DNA from: Actinomycetota bacterium
GTDB lineage: Bacteria; Actinomycetota; Acidimicrobiia; Acidimicrobiales; Ilumatobacteraceae
DNA: 64,000 nucleotides
NCBI GenBank assembly: GCA_026393475.1
Contig: JAPLAA010000101.1
Coordinates: 62,001 to 126,000 of the forward strand
Direction of reading: 5' to 3'
Under the pieces are notes generated by a model that saw only the letters and a program-made list of their open reading frames with translations, made no database searches and was not told where the DNA came from. The stretch's first letter is position 1, and each line of letters begins with the position of its first letter. Positions 17,241-24,995 of the stretch are shown one piece after another. Position numbers and translations under genes: made by a program.

Positions 17241-18395
17241 GTGAGCGCCGTGAGCTTCTCGATCGATTCGTCAGGAGGAGCGCCCGTGCTCCTCGTCACC
17301 GTGGACGGGACCTCGCAGCCCGTCCCCGCGTTGTGGCTGCGTGAGCAGAGCCGTGACGCATCGCAGCTCGACCTGGTGAGCGACCAGCGGTTGTTCGACC
17401 CACACCTGCTGCCACTCGACCTGTCGATCACGGACGCGACCGTCGACACCGTCAACGCCGCCGACGACACGACGACCGTCTGGGCCCGCTTCAGCGACGG
17501 GCACGAGGAGCGCTTCGCCGCCGACGAACTGGCGATCGCGATCGATCCCGACGACGGCTGCCCCGATCCCATCGCCTGGCGATCCGACCTCGGGTCCCCG
17601 CCCCGGCACGACTGGCGGCGCCTGCAGGACCCCGCCGGGCTCGAAGCGGCGCTGCACGACTTCCTCGCCTACGGCACGATCGTCGTGCACGACTCGCCCA
17701 CCACCGAGCTCACCGTGCTCGACATCGCCACCCGGTTCGGGTACGTGCGCGAGACCAACTTCGGCCGCTACTTCGACGTGCGCTCGGTACCCAAGGCCAA
17801 CGACCTGGCCTACAGCCCGGTGCCGCTCGGCCCCCACACCGACAACCCGTACCGCGTGCCCACCCCCGGCATCCAGCTCCTGCACTGCCTCGTGAACGAG
17901 ACCAGCGGCGGGCTGAGCACCCTCGTCGACGCGATCGCCGTCACCGACCAGCTGCGCAGCGAGGACCCCGAGGGCCTCGACCTGCTGATCGACACCGTCG
18001 TGCGATTCCACTTCCGCGACGACGACACCGCGCTCGACTCGCACCGTCCCATCGTCGACGTCGACCACAAGCGTCGCGTCACCGGACTCCACTACAGCCC
18101 CCGCCTCGACCACATCCCGCTGATGTCGGTCGAGCAGACCCAGGCCTTCCACCGGGCGCGCCGGCGGCTCGCCGAACTGCTCGCCGACCCTGCGTTCGAG
18201 ATCCGGTTCCTGCTGAACGCGGGCGAGGCAGCAGTCTTCTCGAACGACCGGGTGCTCCACGGCCGCACCGGCTTCGACCCGCAGGAGGGCATGCGTCACC
18301 TGCAGGGCTGCTACATCGACCACGACGCCCCGCGCAGCCGCTACCGGGTGCTGCGCCGCAACCTCACCCGCTCGTTCGCGAGCCTCGCCCCGTAG
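17241..18395 (+). CDS. Gamma-butyrobetaine hydroxylase-like 2-oxoglutarate/Fe(II) oxygenase (TmpA-like)
   Basis: A 384-residue cytoplasmic oxygenase with the two-domain layout of gamma-butyrobetaine hydroxylase. An N-terminal DUF971-like domain (about 1-105) has LWLREQSRD and DQRLFDP, but the cysteines that bind zinc in relatives are absent. The TauD-type domain carries the iron ligands H199 and D201 in GPHTDNPYR and a distal His at 340 in NDRVLHGR. ANDLAYS and GIQLLHC are shared with enzymes acting on trimethylammonium substrates. The next gene is an HD-domain oxygenase-like protein, the TmpA/TmpB arrangement that breaks 2-(trimethylammonio)ethylphosphonate to glycine betaine. The substrate is inferred from context, not proven. 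Confidence 0.8.
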   Translation: MSAVSFSIDSSGGAPVLLVTVDGTSQPVPALWLREQSRDASQLDLVSDQRLFDPHLLPLDLSITDATVDTVNAADDTTTVWARFSDGHEERFAADELAIAIDPDDGCPDPIAWRSDLGSPPRHDWRRLQDPAGLEAALHDFLAYGTIVVHDSPTTELTVLDIATRFGYVRETNFGRYFDVRSVPKANDLAYSPVPLGPHTDNPYRVPTPGIQLLHCLVNETSGGLSTLVDAIAVTDQLRSEDPEGLDLLIDTVVRFHFRDDDTALDSHRPIVDVDHKRRVTGLHYSPRLDHIPLMSVEQTQAFHRARRRLAELLADPAFEIRFLLNAGEAAVFSNDRVLHGRTGFDPQEGMRHLQGCYIDHDAPRSRYRVLRRNLTRSFASLAP

Positions 18396-18448
18396 CCGGA
18401 CCTCCCGGACCTCCCGGACCACCCGGACCACCCGGACGACCCGGACCA
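18396..18448. repeat. 9-base tandem repeat directly after a stop codon
   Basis: CCGGACCTC/CCGGACCAC-type units run for nearly six copies from the base after the oxygenase stop (18395). They fill over half of the 91-base gap to the HD gene. Confidence 0.9.
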
Positions 18449-18486
18449 GTGGCCCACCTGCACCAGCACACGAACAGGAACGATCG

Positions 18487-19062
18487 ATGAGCACCACACA
18501 GGTCGCCTTCACCCAGATGAAGGACGGCACCAAGGCCGAGTACGAGTACCTCCACGGGCTCGAGGCGCAGTACATCGCACGCACGCCCGACCGGATCATC
18601 GAGAGCCTCCGCCGCCTCGGCGGCGGCCTCGAGGGCTACCAGGTCAGTCGTTACGAGCACTCGTTGCAGAGCGCCACGCGGGCCGAGGCCGACGGCGCCG
18701 ACATCGAGATGATCGTCGCCGCGCTCGTGCACGACATCGGTGACGAACTCGCCCCGGAGAACCACTCGCAGCTCGCGGCCGCGATCATCCGGCCCTACGT
18801 CCGCGCCGAGGTCACCTGGGTCGTCAACATGCACGGCATCTTCCAGCAGCTGTACTACGGCCACCACGTGGGCATCGATCCGAACGCCCGCGACGCCTAT
18901 CGCGACCACCCGTGGTTCGACAGCTGCGCGACGTTCTGCGAGCGGTGGGACCAGGCGTCGTTCGACCCGACCTATCCGACGAAGCCGCTCGAACACTTCG
19001 AGCCCATGCTGCGCGACGTGTTCTCCCGGCACCCGTTCGACCCGGCCATCACCGGGGAGTGA
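18487..19062 (+). CDS. HD-domain protein, likely mixed-valent diiron oxygenase (TmpB/PhnZ-like)
   Basis: A 191-residue HD-domain protein. All six expected diiron ligands can be placed: H58 in YEHSLQ, H82/D83 in LVHDIGD, H93 in ENHSQL, H116 in VNMHGIF and D155 in CERWDQASFDP. The 24-residue gap between the first two His matches PhnZ, so an oxygenase related to PhnZ, TmpB and myo-inositol oxygenase is more likely than a phosphohydrolase. It lacks the PhnZ Tyr/Glu pair ten and seven residues before the first His; here those are Leu48 and Tyr51. It is 91 bases behind the TmpA-like gene with an AGGAA ribosome site. The stop is in a 14-base duplication. Confidence 0.75.
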   Translation: MSTTQVAFTQMKDGTKAEYEYLHGLEAQYIARTPDRIIESLRRLGGGLEGYQVSRYEHSLQSATRAEADGADIEMIVAALVHDIGDELAPENHSQLAAAIIRPYVRAEVTWVVNMHGIFQQLYYGHHVGIDPNARDAYRDHPWFDSCATFCERWDQASFDPTYPTKPLEHFEPMLRDVFSRHPFDPAITGE

Positions 19063-19075
19063 TCACGGGGGAGTG
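19048..19075. repeat. 14-base duplication spanning a stop codon
   Basis: ATCACCGGGGAGTG (19048-19061) is followed at once by the same sequence with one change (19062-19075). The HD-gene stop TGA (19060-19062) spans the junction, and a second TGA follows copy 2. Confidence 0.85.
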
Positions 19076-19089
19076 ACCCGTGCCCGCAC

Positions 19090-19095
19090 TAGCCT
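19090..19095 (+). promoter_or_regulatory. Possible -10 (TAGCCT) of the methyltransferase gene
   Basis: TAGCCT lies 37 bases before the ATG at 19133, so a short leader is possible. The gene could also be read through from the HD gene 70 bases upstream. Confidence 0.4.
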
Positions 19096-19132
19096 GACCT
19101 CCCGTTCCGACCCTCCCGGGAGACCCACACCG

Positions 19133-20137
19133 ATGCGGACCACGCTCGCCGAACTGCTCGCCACCACGGACGTCGTCCTCGCCGATGGCGCCACCGGCAC
19201 CAACTTCTTCCAGCGCGGCCTCATGGCGGGTCACGCGCCCGAGCTGTGGAACCACGAGCACCCCGAGCACGTCCGGTGGCTGCATCAGCAGTTCGTCGAT
19301 GCCGGTGCCGACATCATCCTCACGAACTCCTTCGGCGGCACGGCCCAGCGGCTCAAGCTCCACCACGCCCAGGACCGCGTCGTCGAAATCAACCGTCGCG
19401 CCGCCGAACTCGCCCGTGAGATCGCCGACGCAGCCGATCGCCCGGTCGTGGTGGCCGGCTCCGTCGGCCCCACCGGCGAGCTGTTCGAGCCGCTCGGTGC
19501 CCTCACCGAGGACGTCGCGATCGCCAGCTTCCGCGAGCAGATCCAGGGCCTGAAGGAAGGTGGCGTCGACGTCATCTGGATCGAGACCATGTCGTCGGTC
19601 GAGGAGGTGCGCGCCGCATCGAAGGCAGCGATCGCCGAGGGCATGCCGTACACGGCGACCTGCTCGTTCGACACCGCCGGCCGCACGATGATGGGCGTGA
19701 TGCCCGATGCGCTCGTGCGTGCCTTCGACGGCCTCGAGGTCGCGCCGCTGGCCTTCGGTGCCAACTGCGGCGTCGGCGCGAGCGACATCCTCGTCACCGT
19801 GTTGTCGATGTGCTCCGGCGAGCACAGCGCGGTCATCTCGAAGGGCAACTGCGGCATCCCGCAGTTCCAAGGCACCGAGATCGTCTACTCGGGCACGCCC
19901 GAGCTGATGGCGAGCTACGCCCAGATGGCGGCGGACGCGGGGGCGCGGATCGTCGGCGGGTGCTGTGGCACCTCGCCCGAGCACCTCGCGTCGATGCGCC
20001 GGGCGCTCGATGCCCGCGTCGCCGGGCCTGCACCGACGATCGAGGAGATCGTCGAGCGCATCGGGCCGCTCACCAACTCGGCGCCCACCGCGAACGCCGA
20101 GGGCGATCGCGGTCGCCGTCGCAGCCGCCGAGACTGA
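19133..20137 (+). CDS. Betaine-homocysteine S-methyltransferase-like protein
   Basis: A 334-residue zinc enzyme of the homocysteine S-methyltransferase family. It has LADGATGTNFFQRGL, TNSFGGTAQRLKLH and VAGSVGPTGELFEPLG. The three zinc cysteines are in GANCGVG and GGCCGTSPEHL. Length and motifs follow the single-domain bacterial betaine-homocysteine methyltransferases (rhizobial Bmt type) rather than full MetH. The expected reaction moves a methyl from glycine betaine to homocysteine, giving dimethylglycine and methionine. It sits behind two genes that may produce glycine betaine. The methyl donor is inferred from family likeness and context. Confidence 0.82.
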   Translation: MRTTLAELLATTDVVLADGATGTNFFQRGLMAGHAPELWNHEHPEHVRWLHQQFVDAGADIILTNSFGGTAQRLKLHHAQDRVVEINRRAAELAREIADAADRPVVVAGSVGPTGELFEPLGALTEDVAIASFREQIQGLKEGGVDVIWIETMSSVEEVRAASKAAIAEGMPYTATCSFDTAGRTMMGVMPDALVRAFDGLEVAPLAFGANCGVGASDILVTVLSMCSGEHSAVISKGNCGIPQFQGTEIVYSGTPELMASYAQMAADAGARIVGGCCGTSPEHLASMRRALDARVAGPAPTIEEIVERIGPLTNSAPTANAEGDRGRRRSRRD

Positions 20138-20145
20138 TCCCGACC

Positions 20146-20175
20146 GATCGCCACTGATCGCCACTGATCGCCACC
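20146..20175. repeat. 10-base tandem repeat after a stop codon
   Basis: GATCGCCACT is present three times (third copy ends in C), starting eight bases after the methyltransferase stop. Confidence 0.85.
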
Positions 20176-20221
20176 GGCCCGCCGTGCCGGAACTGGGCGG
20201 AGCGTCCGACGATCGAGCACG

Positions 20222-20227
20222 TAGCGT
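20222..20227 (+). promoter_or_regulatory. Leaderless -10 (TAGCGT) of arfB
   Basis: TAGCGT, seven bases, GTG at 20235. Confidence 0.55.
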
Positions 20228-20234
20228 GCCCGTC

Positions 20235-20654
20235 GTGAACGCCCTCGGCCCCGACGACCACACGACCGCTCGCGGCCTCGTCGTCCCCGAGGCCTCGCTC
20301 GCGTGGCGGTTCATGCGGTCGTCGGCACCCGGCGGCCAGCACGTGAACACCTCGAGCACCCAGGTCGAGCTGCGCTGCGACCTCACCCAGCTGCGCGGCC
20401 GCGAGGCCGACGTCGCACGGGTGCGGGACCGCCTCGGCGACGAGGTGCGGCTGCGGTCGTCCGAGCACCGCTCGCAGGTGCGGAACCGTGCCGATGCGCT
20501 GCAGCGGTTGCTGGAGCGGATCGACACCGCCTCGATCGGCGAGGTACCTCGCCGGAAGACCAAGCCGTCGCGCTCGGCCGTGCGGGCCCGGCTGTCGGAC
20601 AAGAAGCAGCACGCCGAACGCAAGTCGTCACGGCGCTGGCGCCCCGACGACTGA
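20235..20654 (+). CDS. arfB: Alternative ribosome-rescue factor ArfB (GGQ-domain hydrolase)
   Basis: A 139-residue peptidyl-tRNA hydrolase that frees stalled ribosomes. The catalytic GGQ is in SSAPGGQHVNTSST, and the RF1-like domain follows. The basic C-terminal tail, RKTKPSRSAVRARLS and onward, is the part that enters the empty mRNA channel in ArfB and separates it from true release factors. The leaderless GTG start gives the normal family length. Immediate neighbours are unrelated. Confidence 0.93.
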   Translation: MNALGPDDHTTARGLVVPEASLAWRFMRSSAPGGQHVNTSSTQVELRCDLTQLRGREADVARVRDRLGDEVRLRSSEHRSQVRNRADALQRLLERIDTASIGEVPRRKTKPSRSAVRARLSDKKQHAERKSSRRWRPDD

Positions 20655-20680
20655 TCGACCGAATCAGGTCGGGTGCGGGA

Positions 20681-23026
20681 TCAGAGCTGGCCGGCGCGGT
20701 GCTCGCCGCGCAGCAGCGGGAAGCGGCCGATGCGCTCGAGCGCCGACACGGTGGACCGCATCGCGTCGGCCGGCACCGGGTGGCTGATCAGGTAGCCCTG
20801 CGCCTTGCGGCACCCGAGCTCGTGCAGCACCTGGATCTGGTGCAGGCTCTCGACGCCTTCGGCCACCATGTCGAGGCCGAGCGACTGACCCATGGCGATG
20901 ATCGTGCGCACCAGCGCCCTGTCGCTCGGGTTGTCGGCCACGCCCTGCACGAAGGCCCGGTCGATCTTGATCCGCTGCAGCGGGAAGCGCTGGAGCAGCG
21001 ACAGCGAGGAGTAGCCCGTACCGAAGTCGTCGAGCGCGACCCGCACGCCGAGCGCCTTCATCTTCTGCAGCGTCGCCAGGGCGAGCTCGGGCTCGCTGAT
21101 CATCACGCTCTCGGTGATCTCGATCCACAGGTGGCTGGCGTCGACGCCCGACCGGGCAAGGGCCTCGCTCACGATCGACGGCAGGCTCGGGTCGGCGAGC
21201 TGACGGGGCGACACGTTCACCGACATCGTGGCCTGCGGGCTGCAGACCGAGTCGTCGATCCACCGACGAAGCTGGGTGAGTGACTCGAGCAGCGCCCACG
21301 CGCCGATCGGCACGATCGTGCCGGTGTCCTCGGCGATGGGGATGAACTCGGCGGGGGAGACGATCGTGCCGTCACCCTGCTGCCAGCGCATGAGGGCCTC
21401 GAAGCCGACGACCTCGCCGGTGTCGAGGTCGAGGATGGGCTGGTGGAACATCCGCAGTTCGTGACGGTCGAGCGCCCGGTACAGCGCGGTCTCCACCGAC
21501 AAGCGGTGGGCGATGCGCTCGTGCATCGATTCGTCGTAGAACGCCATGCAGTTGCGGCCAGAGTCCTTCGCCCGGTACATCGCCGTGTCGGCGTGGCGCA
21601 GGACGTCCTCGGGCTTGGCCGCCATCGAGTCGATCGACGACACGCCGATGCTCGCGGTGACGAACACGTCGCCCTGGGCGAGCGCGATCGGCTCGCGGAA
21701 CACGGCGAGCAGCCGCTCGGCGAGCGCGGAGGCCGATCCCAGCGTCTTCGTGGTCGGGTCGAGCACGACGTACTCGTCGCCCGAGAGCCGGGCGACCATC
21801 GCCTCGGGTGGCGCGGCGTTCACCAGTCGCTCCGCCACGATGCGGAGCACCTCGTCGCCGGCGGAGTGGCCGAGCGAGTCGTTGATGTTCTTGAAGCGGT
21901 CGAGGTCGACGAAGTACAGCGTGGGCTCGCGATCGGCCCGCCACGCCTCGTGGACGTAGGACGAGATCTGCTCGAGCAGCAGGATGCGGTTGGGGAGCCC
22001 GGTGAGCGGATCGGTCTGCGCGGCGCGCAGCAGTTCGGCCTGCGCATCGCTGTTGGCCCGCACCGAGAACACGACGCGCAGGGTGACCGCGCCGGCGAGC
22101 ACCAACGCCGACATGCTGCGCACGATCTGGTCGGCGGTGTCCTGCGGGCCCGATGCGGCGAGCACGATCACGGGGAACACCAACGACGACGTGGTGATGA
22201 TGAGGCGACCGAGGAGCCGCTGCGAATCGCCGGTGCCCTGCGAGTGTTCGATCGCCGTGACGCTGCGGTGCATGAAGGCGGCGGCGACGGTGAAGTAGGC
22301 CATCGTGTACAGCGCGGTCGACAGCACGAGGATGCCGTCGCCGACGTGGCCCGCCGTGACGAGTGCGTAGATCAGGTCGCCGACGAGCATCAGCAGCACG
22401 GTGCCGCCGATGAGCCACGAGGCGACGTTGGAGGTGCTCTCGGTGAAGAGGTACACCGCCATCAGGAACAGGATCACGGAGCCGGTCGGCTGGTAGAAGC
22501 CGGCGACCAGCGACGACAGGACCGGCTCGTCGCTCAGGCGGAGCGTCGGCTCGAGGAACGCGACCCAGGAGATCAGCCAGCTGCCGAGGCCGACGATGAG
22601 CGCGTCGCCGAGCACGCCGGCGGCGTTCATGCCCCGACGGCGACGGACGAGCATCGACATGCCGACGGTGATGACGATGGCACCGACGAGGGCGAACAGG
22701 TTGCTGATGAACAGCGGCGTGCCCGTGTCGCCGAAGATCGACTCGATCGCAGCGCCGGCGGCGAAGCTCAGGCCGACGCCGGTGAGCGCGAGCACCATGC
22801 CCTTGGGGACGTCGTAGGTGCGGTACGACCACCACATCACGAGGGGGAGTTGGGCGGCGGCGAAGGTGTAGACGCCGACCGCCATCCCGTCGCCCACCAG
22901 CATCGCGGCGATCGACGCGGCGCAGCCCACCAGCAGGTACGCCCAGATCGCTTTCGATGGGATGGCTGTCACGGCTCGCCTGCCTCGCTGTGGGCCGACG
23001 ACTACGGGCCCGCCTGAACGACCCAT
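20681..23026 (-). CDS. Membrane GGDEF-EAL protein (cyclic-di-GMP turnover)
   Basis: A 781-residue protein. About nine hydrophobic segments (roughly residues 25-325) form an integral membrane sensor. A GGDEF domain follows, starting TDPLTGLPNR, whose signature reads RLSGDEYVVL (SGDEY instead of GGDEF). An EAL domain has GFEALMRW, DDFGTGYSSL and IKIDRAFVQG. The EAL motifs look complete, so cyclic-di-GMP hydrolysis is likely; the altered GGDEF site may bind GTP rather than make c-di-GMP. A GTG at 22972 is an alternative start. TACGAT (23058-23053) lies 26 bases upstream of 23026. Confidence 0.9.
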   Translation of the reverse strand: MGRSGGPVVVGPQRGRRAVTAIPSKAIWAYLLVGCAASIAAMLVGDGMAVGVYTFAAAQLPLVMWWSYRTYDVPKGMVLALTGVGLSFAAGAAIESIFGDTGTPLFISNLFALVGAIVITVGMSMLVRRRRGMNAAGVLGDALIVGLGSWLISWVAFLEPTLRLSDEPVLSSLVAGFYQPTGSVILFLMAVYLFTESTSNVASWLIGGTVLLMLVGDLIYALVTAGHVGDGILVLSTALYTMAYFTVAAAFMHRSVTAIEHSQGTGDSQRLLGRLIITTSSLVFPVIVLAASGPQDTADQIVRSMSALVLAGAVTLRVVFSVRANSDAQAELLRAAQTDPLTGLPNRILLLEQISSYVHEAWRADREPTLYFVDLDRFKNINDSLGHSAGDEVLRIVAERLVNAAPPEAMVARLSGDEYVVLDPTTKTLGSASALAERLLAVFREPIALAQGDVFVTASIGVSSIDSMAAKPEDVLRHADTAMYRAKDSGRNCMAFYDESMHERIAHRLSVETALYRALDRHELRMFHQPILDLDTGEVVGFEALMRWQQGDGTIVSPAEFIPIAEDTGTIVPIGAWALLESLTQLRRWIDDSVCSPQATMSVNVSPRQLADPSLPSIVSEALARSGVDASHLWIEITESVMISEPELALATLQKMKALGVRVALDDFGTGYSSLSLLQRFPLQRIKIDRAFVQGVADNPSDRALVRTIIAMGQSLGLDMVAEGVESLHQIQVLHELGCRKAQGYLISHPVPADAMRSTVSALERIGRFPLLRGEHRAGQL

Positions 23027-23052
23027 CCGCCCGCCGGCTGGTACGTCTCAGT

Positions 23053-23058
23053 ATCGTA
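23053..23058 (-). promoter_or_regulatory. -10 (TACGAT) of the GGDEF-EAL gene
   Basis: On the reverse strand TACGAT lies 26 bases before the ATG at 23026, giving a short untranslated leader. Confidence 0.45.
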
Positions 23059-23163
23059 AGGAAGCGGGCGGAGAAACGCAAGGGGTGTTGTCGTGCGCGC
23101 GCTGCGCGCGACCGAGGTTGAGCATTCCTTGACGAATCGCCAGACCAATGACAAGGAGGCGTC

Positions 23164-23826
23164 GTGTTCGTCACCCGCCACAGCAATGTCACCAGCCCCG
23201 AGCTCCGCGAGAAGCTGTGGCACCTCTACGAGCTGGCCTACCGGCCGATGGCCACCGAAGCCGTCACCCGCGAGACCTTCTACCGCCACGAGTTCGATGA
23301 ACTCCTGAGCGACCCGTCGAACCGGCTCTGGGTGGCCTGGCAGGACCAGGACCCGGTGGCAGCCGCGATGATCGCCACCGACATCGCCGCCACGCGCTAC
23401 CTGAGCAGGGCCTACTTCGACCACCACTACCCCGAGCACACGCTGCGGAGCGTGGTCCACTACATCCTCTGGGTCGTCGTGCATCCGGCCCATGTCGCCA
23501 AGGGCACCCTCGTGCGGTTGTCGAAGGAGGCGTTCGCGCTCGAGGCCGACGAAGGGGCACTGTTGGTGTTCGACGTGCCCCAGGTGCACCAACCGTCCGA
23601 GGCCGGGGCCTTCGCGGAGATGATGCACCGCACCGGCAACATGGTCTCGCCGGGGACGGAGGTGTCCCAGATCGAGGTCCAGCGCTACTACGTCGCCGAC
23701 TTCGCGCTGGGGGCGCGGCACCTCGAGCACCTCATCGATCGACCGGCAGATCGACCGGCCGATCGACCGGCCGATCGACCGGCGGCAGACGCTCACCGTG
23801 ACCGCTCCACACCGACGCGCAGCTGA
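23164..23826 (+). CDS. GNAT-like acyltransferase candidate
   Basis: A 220-residue protein starting at GTG after a very good AAGGAGG site. The LWHLYELAYRPM opening, the FYRHEFDELLSDPSNRLWVAW block and the ILWVVVHPAHVAKGTLVRL segment resemble the substrate and acetyl-CoA-binding parts of certain actinobacterial GNAT proteins, but the canonical Q/RxxGxG/A loop is not clear. The C-terminal tail contains four copies of Asp-Arg-Pro-Ala from a 12-base repeat. It is divergent from the GGDEF-EAL gene. Substrate unknown. Confidence 0.55.
   Translation: MFVTRHSNVTSPELREKLWHLYELAYRPMATEAVTRETFYRHEFDELLSDPSNRLWVAWQDQDPVAAAMIATDIAATRYLSRAYFDHHYPEHTLRSVVHYILWVVVHPAHVAKGTLVRLSKEAFALEADEGALLVFDVPQVHQPSEAGAFAEMMHRTGNMVSPGTEVSQIEVQRYYVADFALGARHLEHLIDRPADRPADRPADRPAADAHRDRSTPTRS
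23737..23784 (+). repeat. In-frame 12-base tandem repeat, four copies
   Basis: GATCGACCGGCA/C/G occurs four times back to back near the 3' end of the acyltransferase-like gene and encodes Asp-Arg-Pro-Ala repeats. Only the last base of the unit varies. Confidence 0.95.
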
Positions 23827-23853
23827 TCCGTCCTGCTCGCGGTTCCGATTCGC

Positions 23854-23859
23854 TACCCT
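23854..23859 (+). promoter_or_regulatory. -10 (TACCCT) before the phoH leader ORF
   Basis: TACCCT, nine bases, ATG at 23869. The first ATG of the phoH transcript therefore belongs to a 13-codon leader frame, not to phoH. Confidence 0.5.
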
Positions 23860-23868
23860 GGAACCGAC

Positions 23869-23910
23869 ATGAGTCCCTCCGCTGCCACCGTCGCAGCCCC
23901 TCCTGCATGA
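23869..23910 (+). CDS. Thirteen-residue leader ORF overlapping the phoH start
   Basis: The frame reads MSPSAATVAAPPA and stop. It starts nine bases after a -10 and its TGA overlaps the phoH ATG as ATGA (23907-23910). Ribosomes loading on the leaderless 5' end would finish here and restart on phoH, so translational coupling is the likely role. No amino acid is strongly enriched in the way classical attenuator peptides show, apart from Ala and Pro. Confidence 0.5.
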   Translation: MSPSAATVAAPPA

Positions 23911-24995
23911 CGTCCGCCACCTCCGCCTACACCGTGGTCGTCCCCGGCCCACACGTCATGCCGGCCCTGTGTGGCCCGCGCGACGTGTTCCTGCGCCAGA
24001 TCGAGCGTGCCTTCCCGCGAGCGACGATCGTCGTGCGCGGCAACGAGGTGCACCTCGAGGGAGACGACGCCGAACGGGCCGGCCGGCTCGTCGAGGAGCT
24101 CGTGATGCTGCTGCAGCGTGGTCAGCACCTCGACGAAGCCGTCCTCGGACGGGCCATCGACATGGTCCACCACGACGAACGCCCGAGCGCCGTCCTCAGC
24201 GACGACATCATGCGCGGGGCGAAGGGACGTGCGGTCCGGCCGAAGACCGCCGGCCAGAAGAAGTACATCGACGCCATCCGCCAGAACGTGATCACGTTCG
24301 GGCTCGGCCCGGCGGGCACCGGCAAGAGCTGGCTCGCGGTCGCCATGGCCGTCCAGGCGCTCCAGAGCAAGCAGGTGCAACGGATCATCCTCACGCGACC
24401 TGCGGTCGAGGCCGGAGAGCGACTCGGCTTCCTGCCCGGCGACCTGATGGCCAAGATCGATCCCTACCTGCGGCCGTTGTACGACGCCCTCTACGACATG
24501 GTCGAGCAGGAAGGCGCCCAGAAGCTGCTCGAGCGTCAGGCCGTCGAGGTCGCACCGCTCGCGTTCATGCGTGGCCGCACGCTGAACAACAGCTTCATCA
24601 TCCTCGACGAGGCCCAGAACTCCACGCCCGAGCAGATGAAGATGTTCCTCACGCGCATCGGCTTCGGGTCGAAGGTGGTCGTCACCGGCGACACCACCCA
24701 GATCGACGTGCCCGACGGTCGCTCCGGCCTGCTCGGTCTGGAACGTACGCTGCAGGGCATCGACGGTCTCGGGTTCGTCCATCTCGGTGCCGGCGACGTG
24801 GTGCGTCATCGCATCGTCGCCGACATCGTCGCCGCGTACGAGCGCTCCACCGTGCGCCAGACCCAGCAGCAGGCCGAGCAGCGCAGCGGTCGACGCTCCC
24901 CGCAAGCGACGCCGCCGGCGGCCGCGGTCGCACCCGATCGCGATCCCGATCCTGAACCCGCCACCGACGTGACCACGGACGGCACCGATGGGTGA
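23907..24995 (+). CDS. phoH: PhoH-family ATPase
   Basis: A 362-residue P-loop ATPase. An N-terminal KH-like region (about 25-75) has FPRATIVVRGNEVHLEG. The PhoH domain has Walker A GLGPAGTGKSW, Walker B FIILDEAQN and the TGDTTQIDVP sensor. PhoH proteins are linked to RNA metabolism, and in actinobacteria the gene normally precedes ybeY, as here. The C-terminal 55 residues are Gln/Pro/Asp-rich and probably disordered. The stop overlaps the ybeY start by eight bases. A short leader ORF overlaps its own start. Confidence 0.93.
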   Translation: MTSATSAYTVVVPGPHVMPALCGPRDVFLRQIERAFPRATIVVRGNEVHLEGDDAERAGRLVEELVMLLQRGQHLDEAVLGRAIDMVHHDERPSAVLSDDIMRGAKGRAVRPKTAGQKKYIDAIRQNVITFGLGPAGTGKSWLAVAMAVQALQSKQVQRIILTRPAVEAGERLGFLPGDLMAKIDPYLRPLYDALYDMVEQEGAQKLLERQAVEVAPLAFMRGRTLNNSFIILDEAQNSTPEQMKMFLTRIGFGSKVVVTGDTTQIDVPDGRSGLLGLERTLQGIDGLGFVHLGAGDVVRHRIVADIVAAYERSTVRQTQQQAEQRSGRRSPQATPPAAAVAPDRDPDPEPATDVTTDGTDG

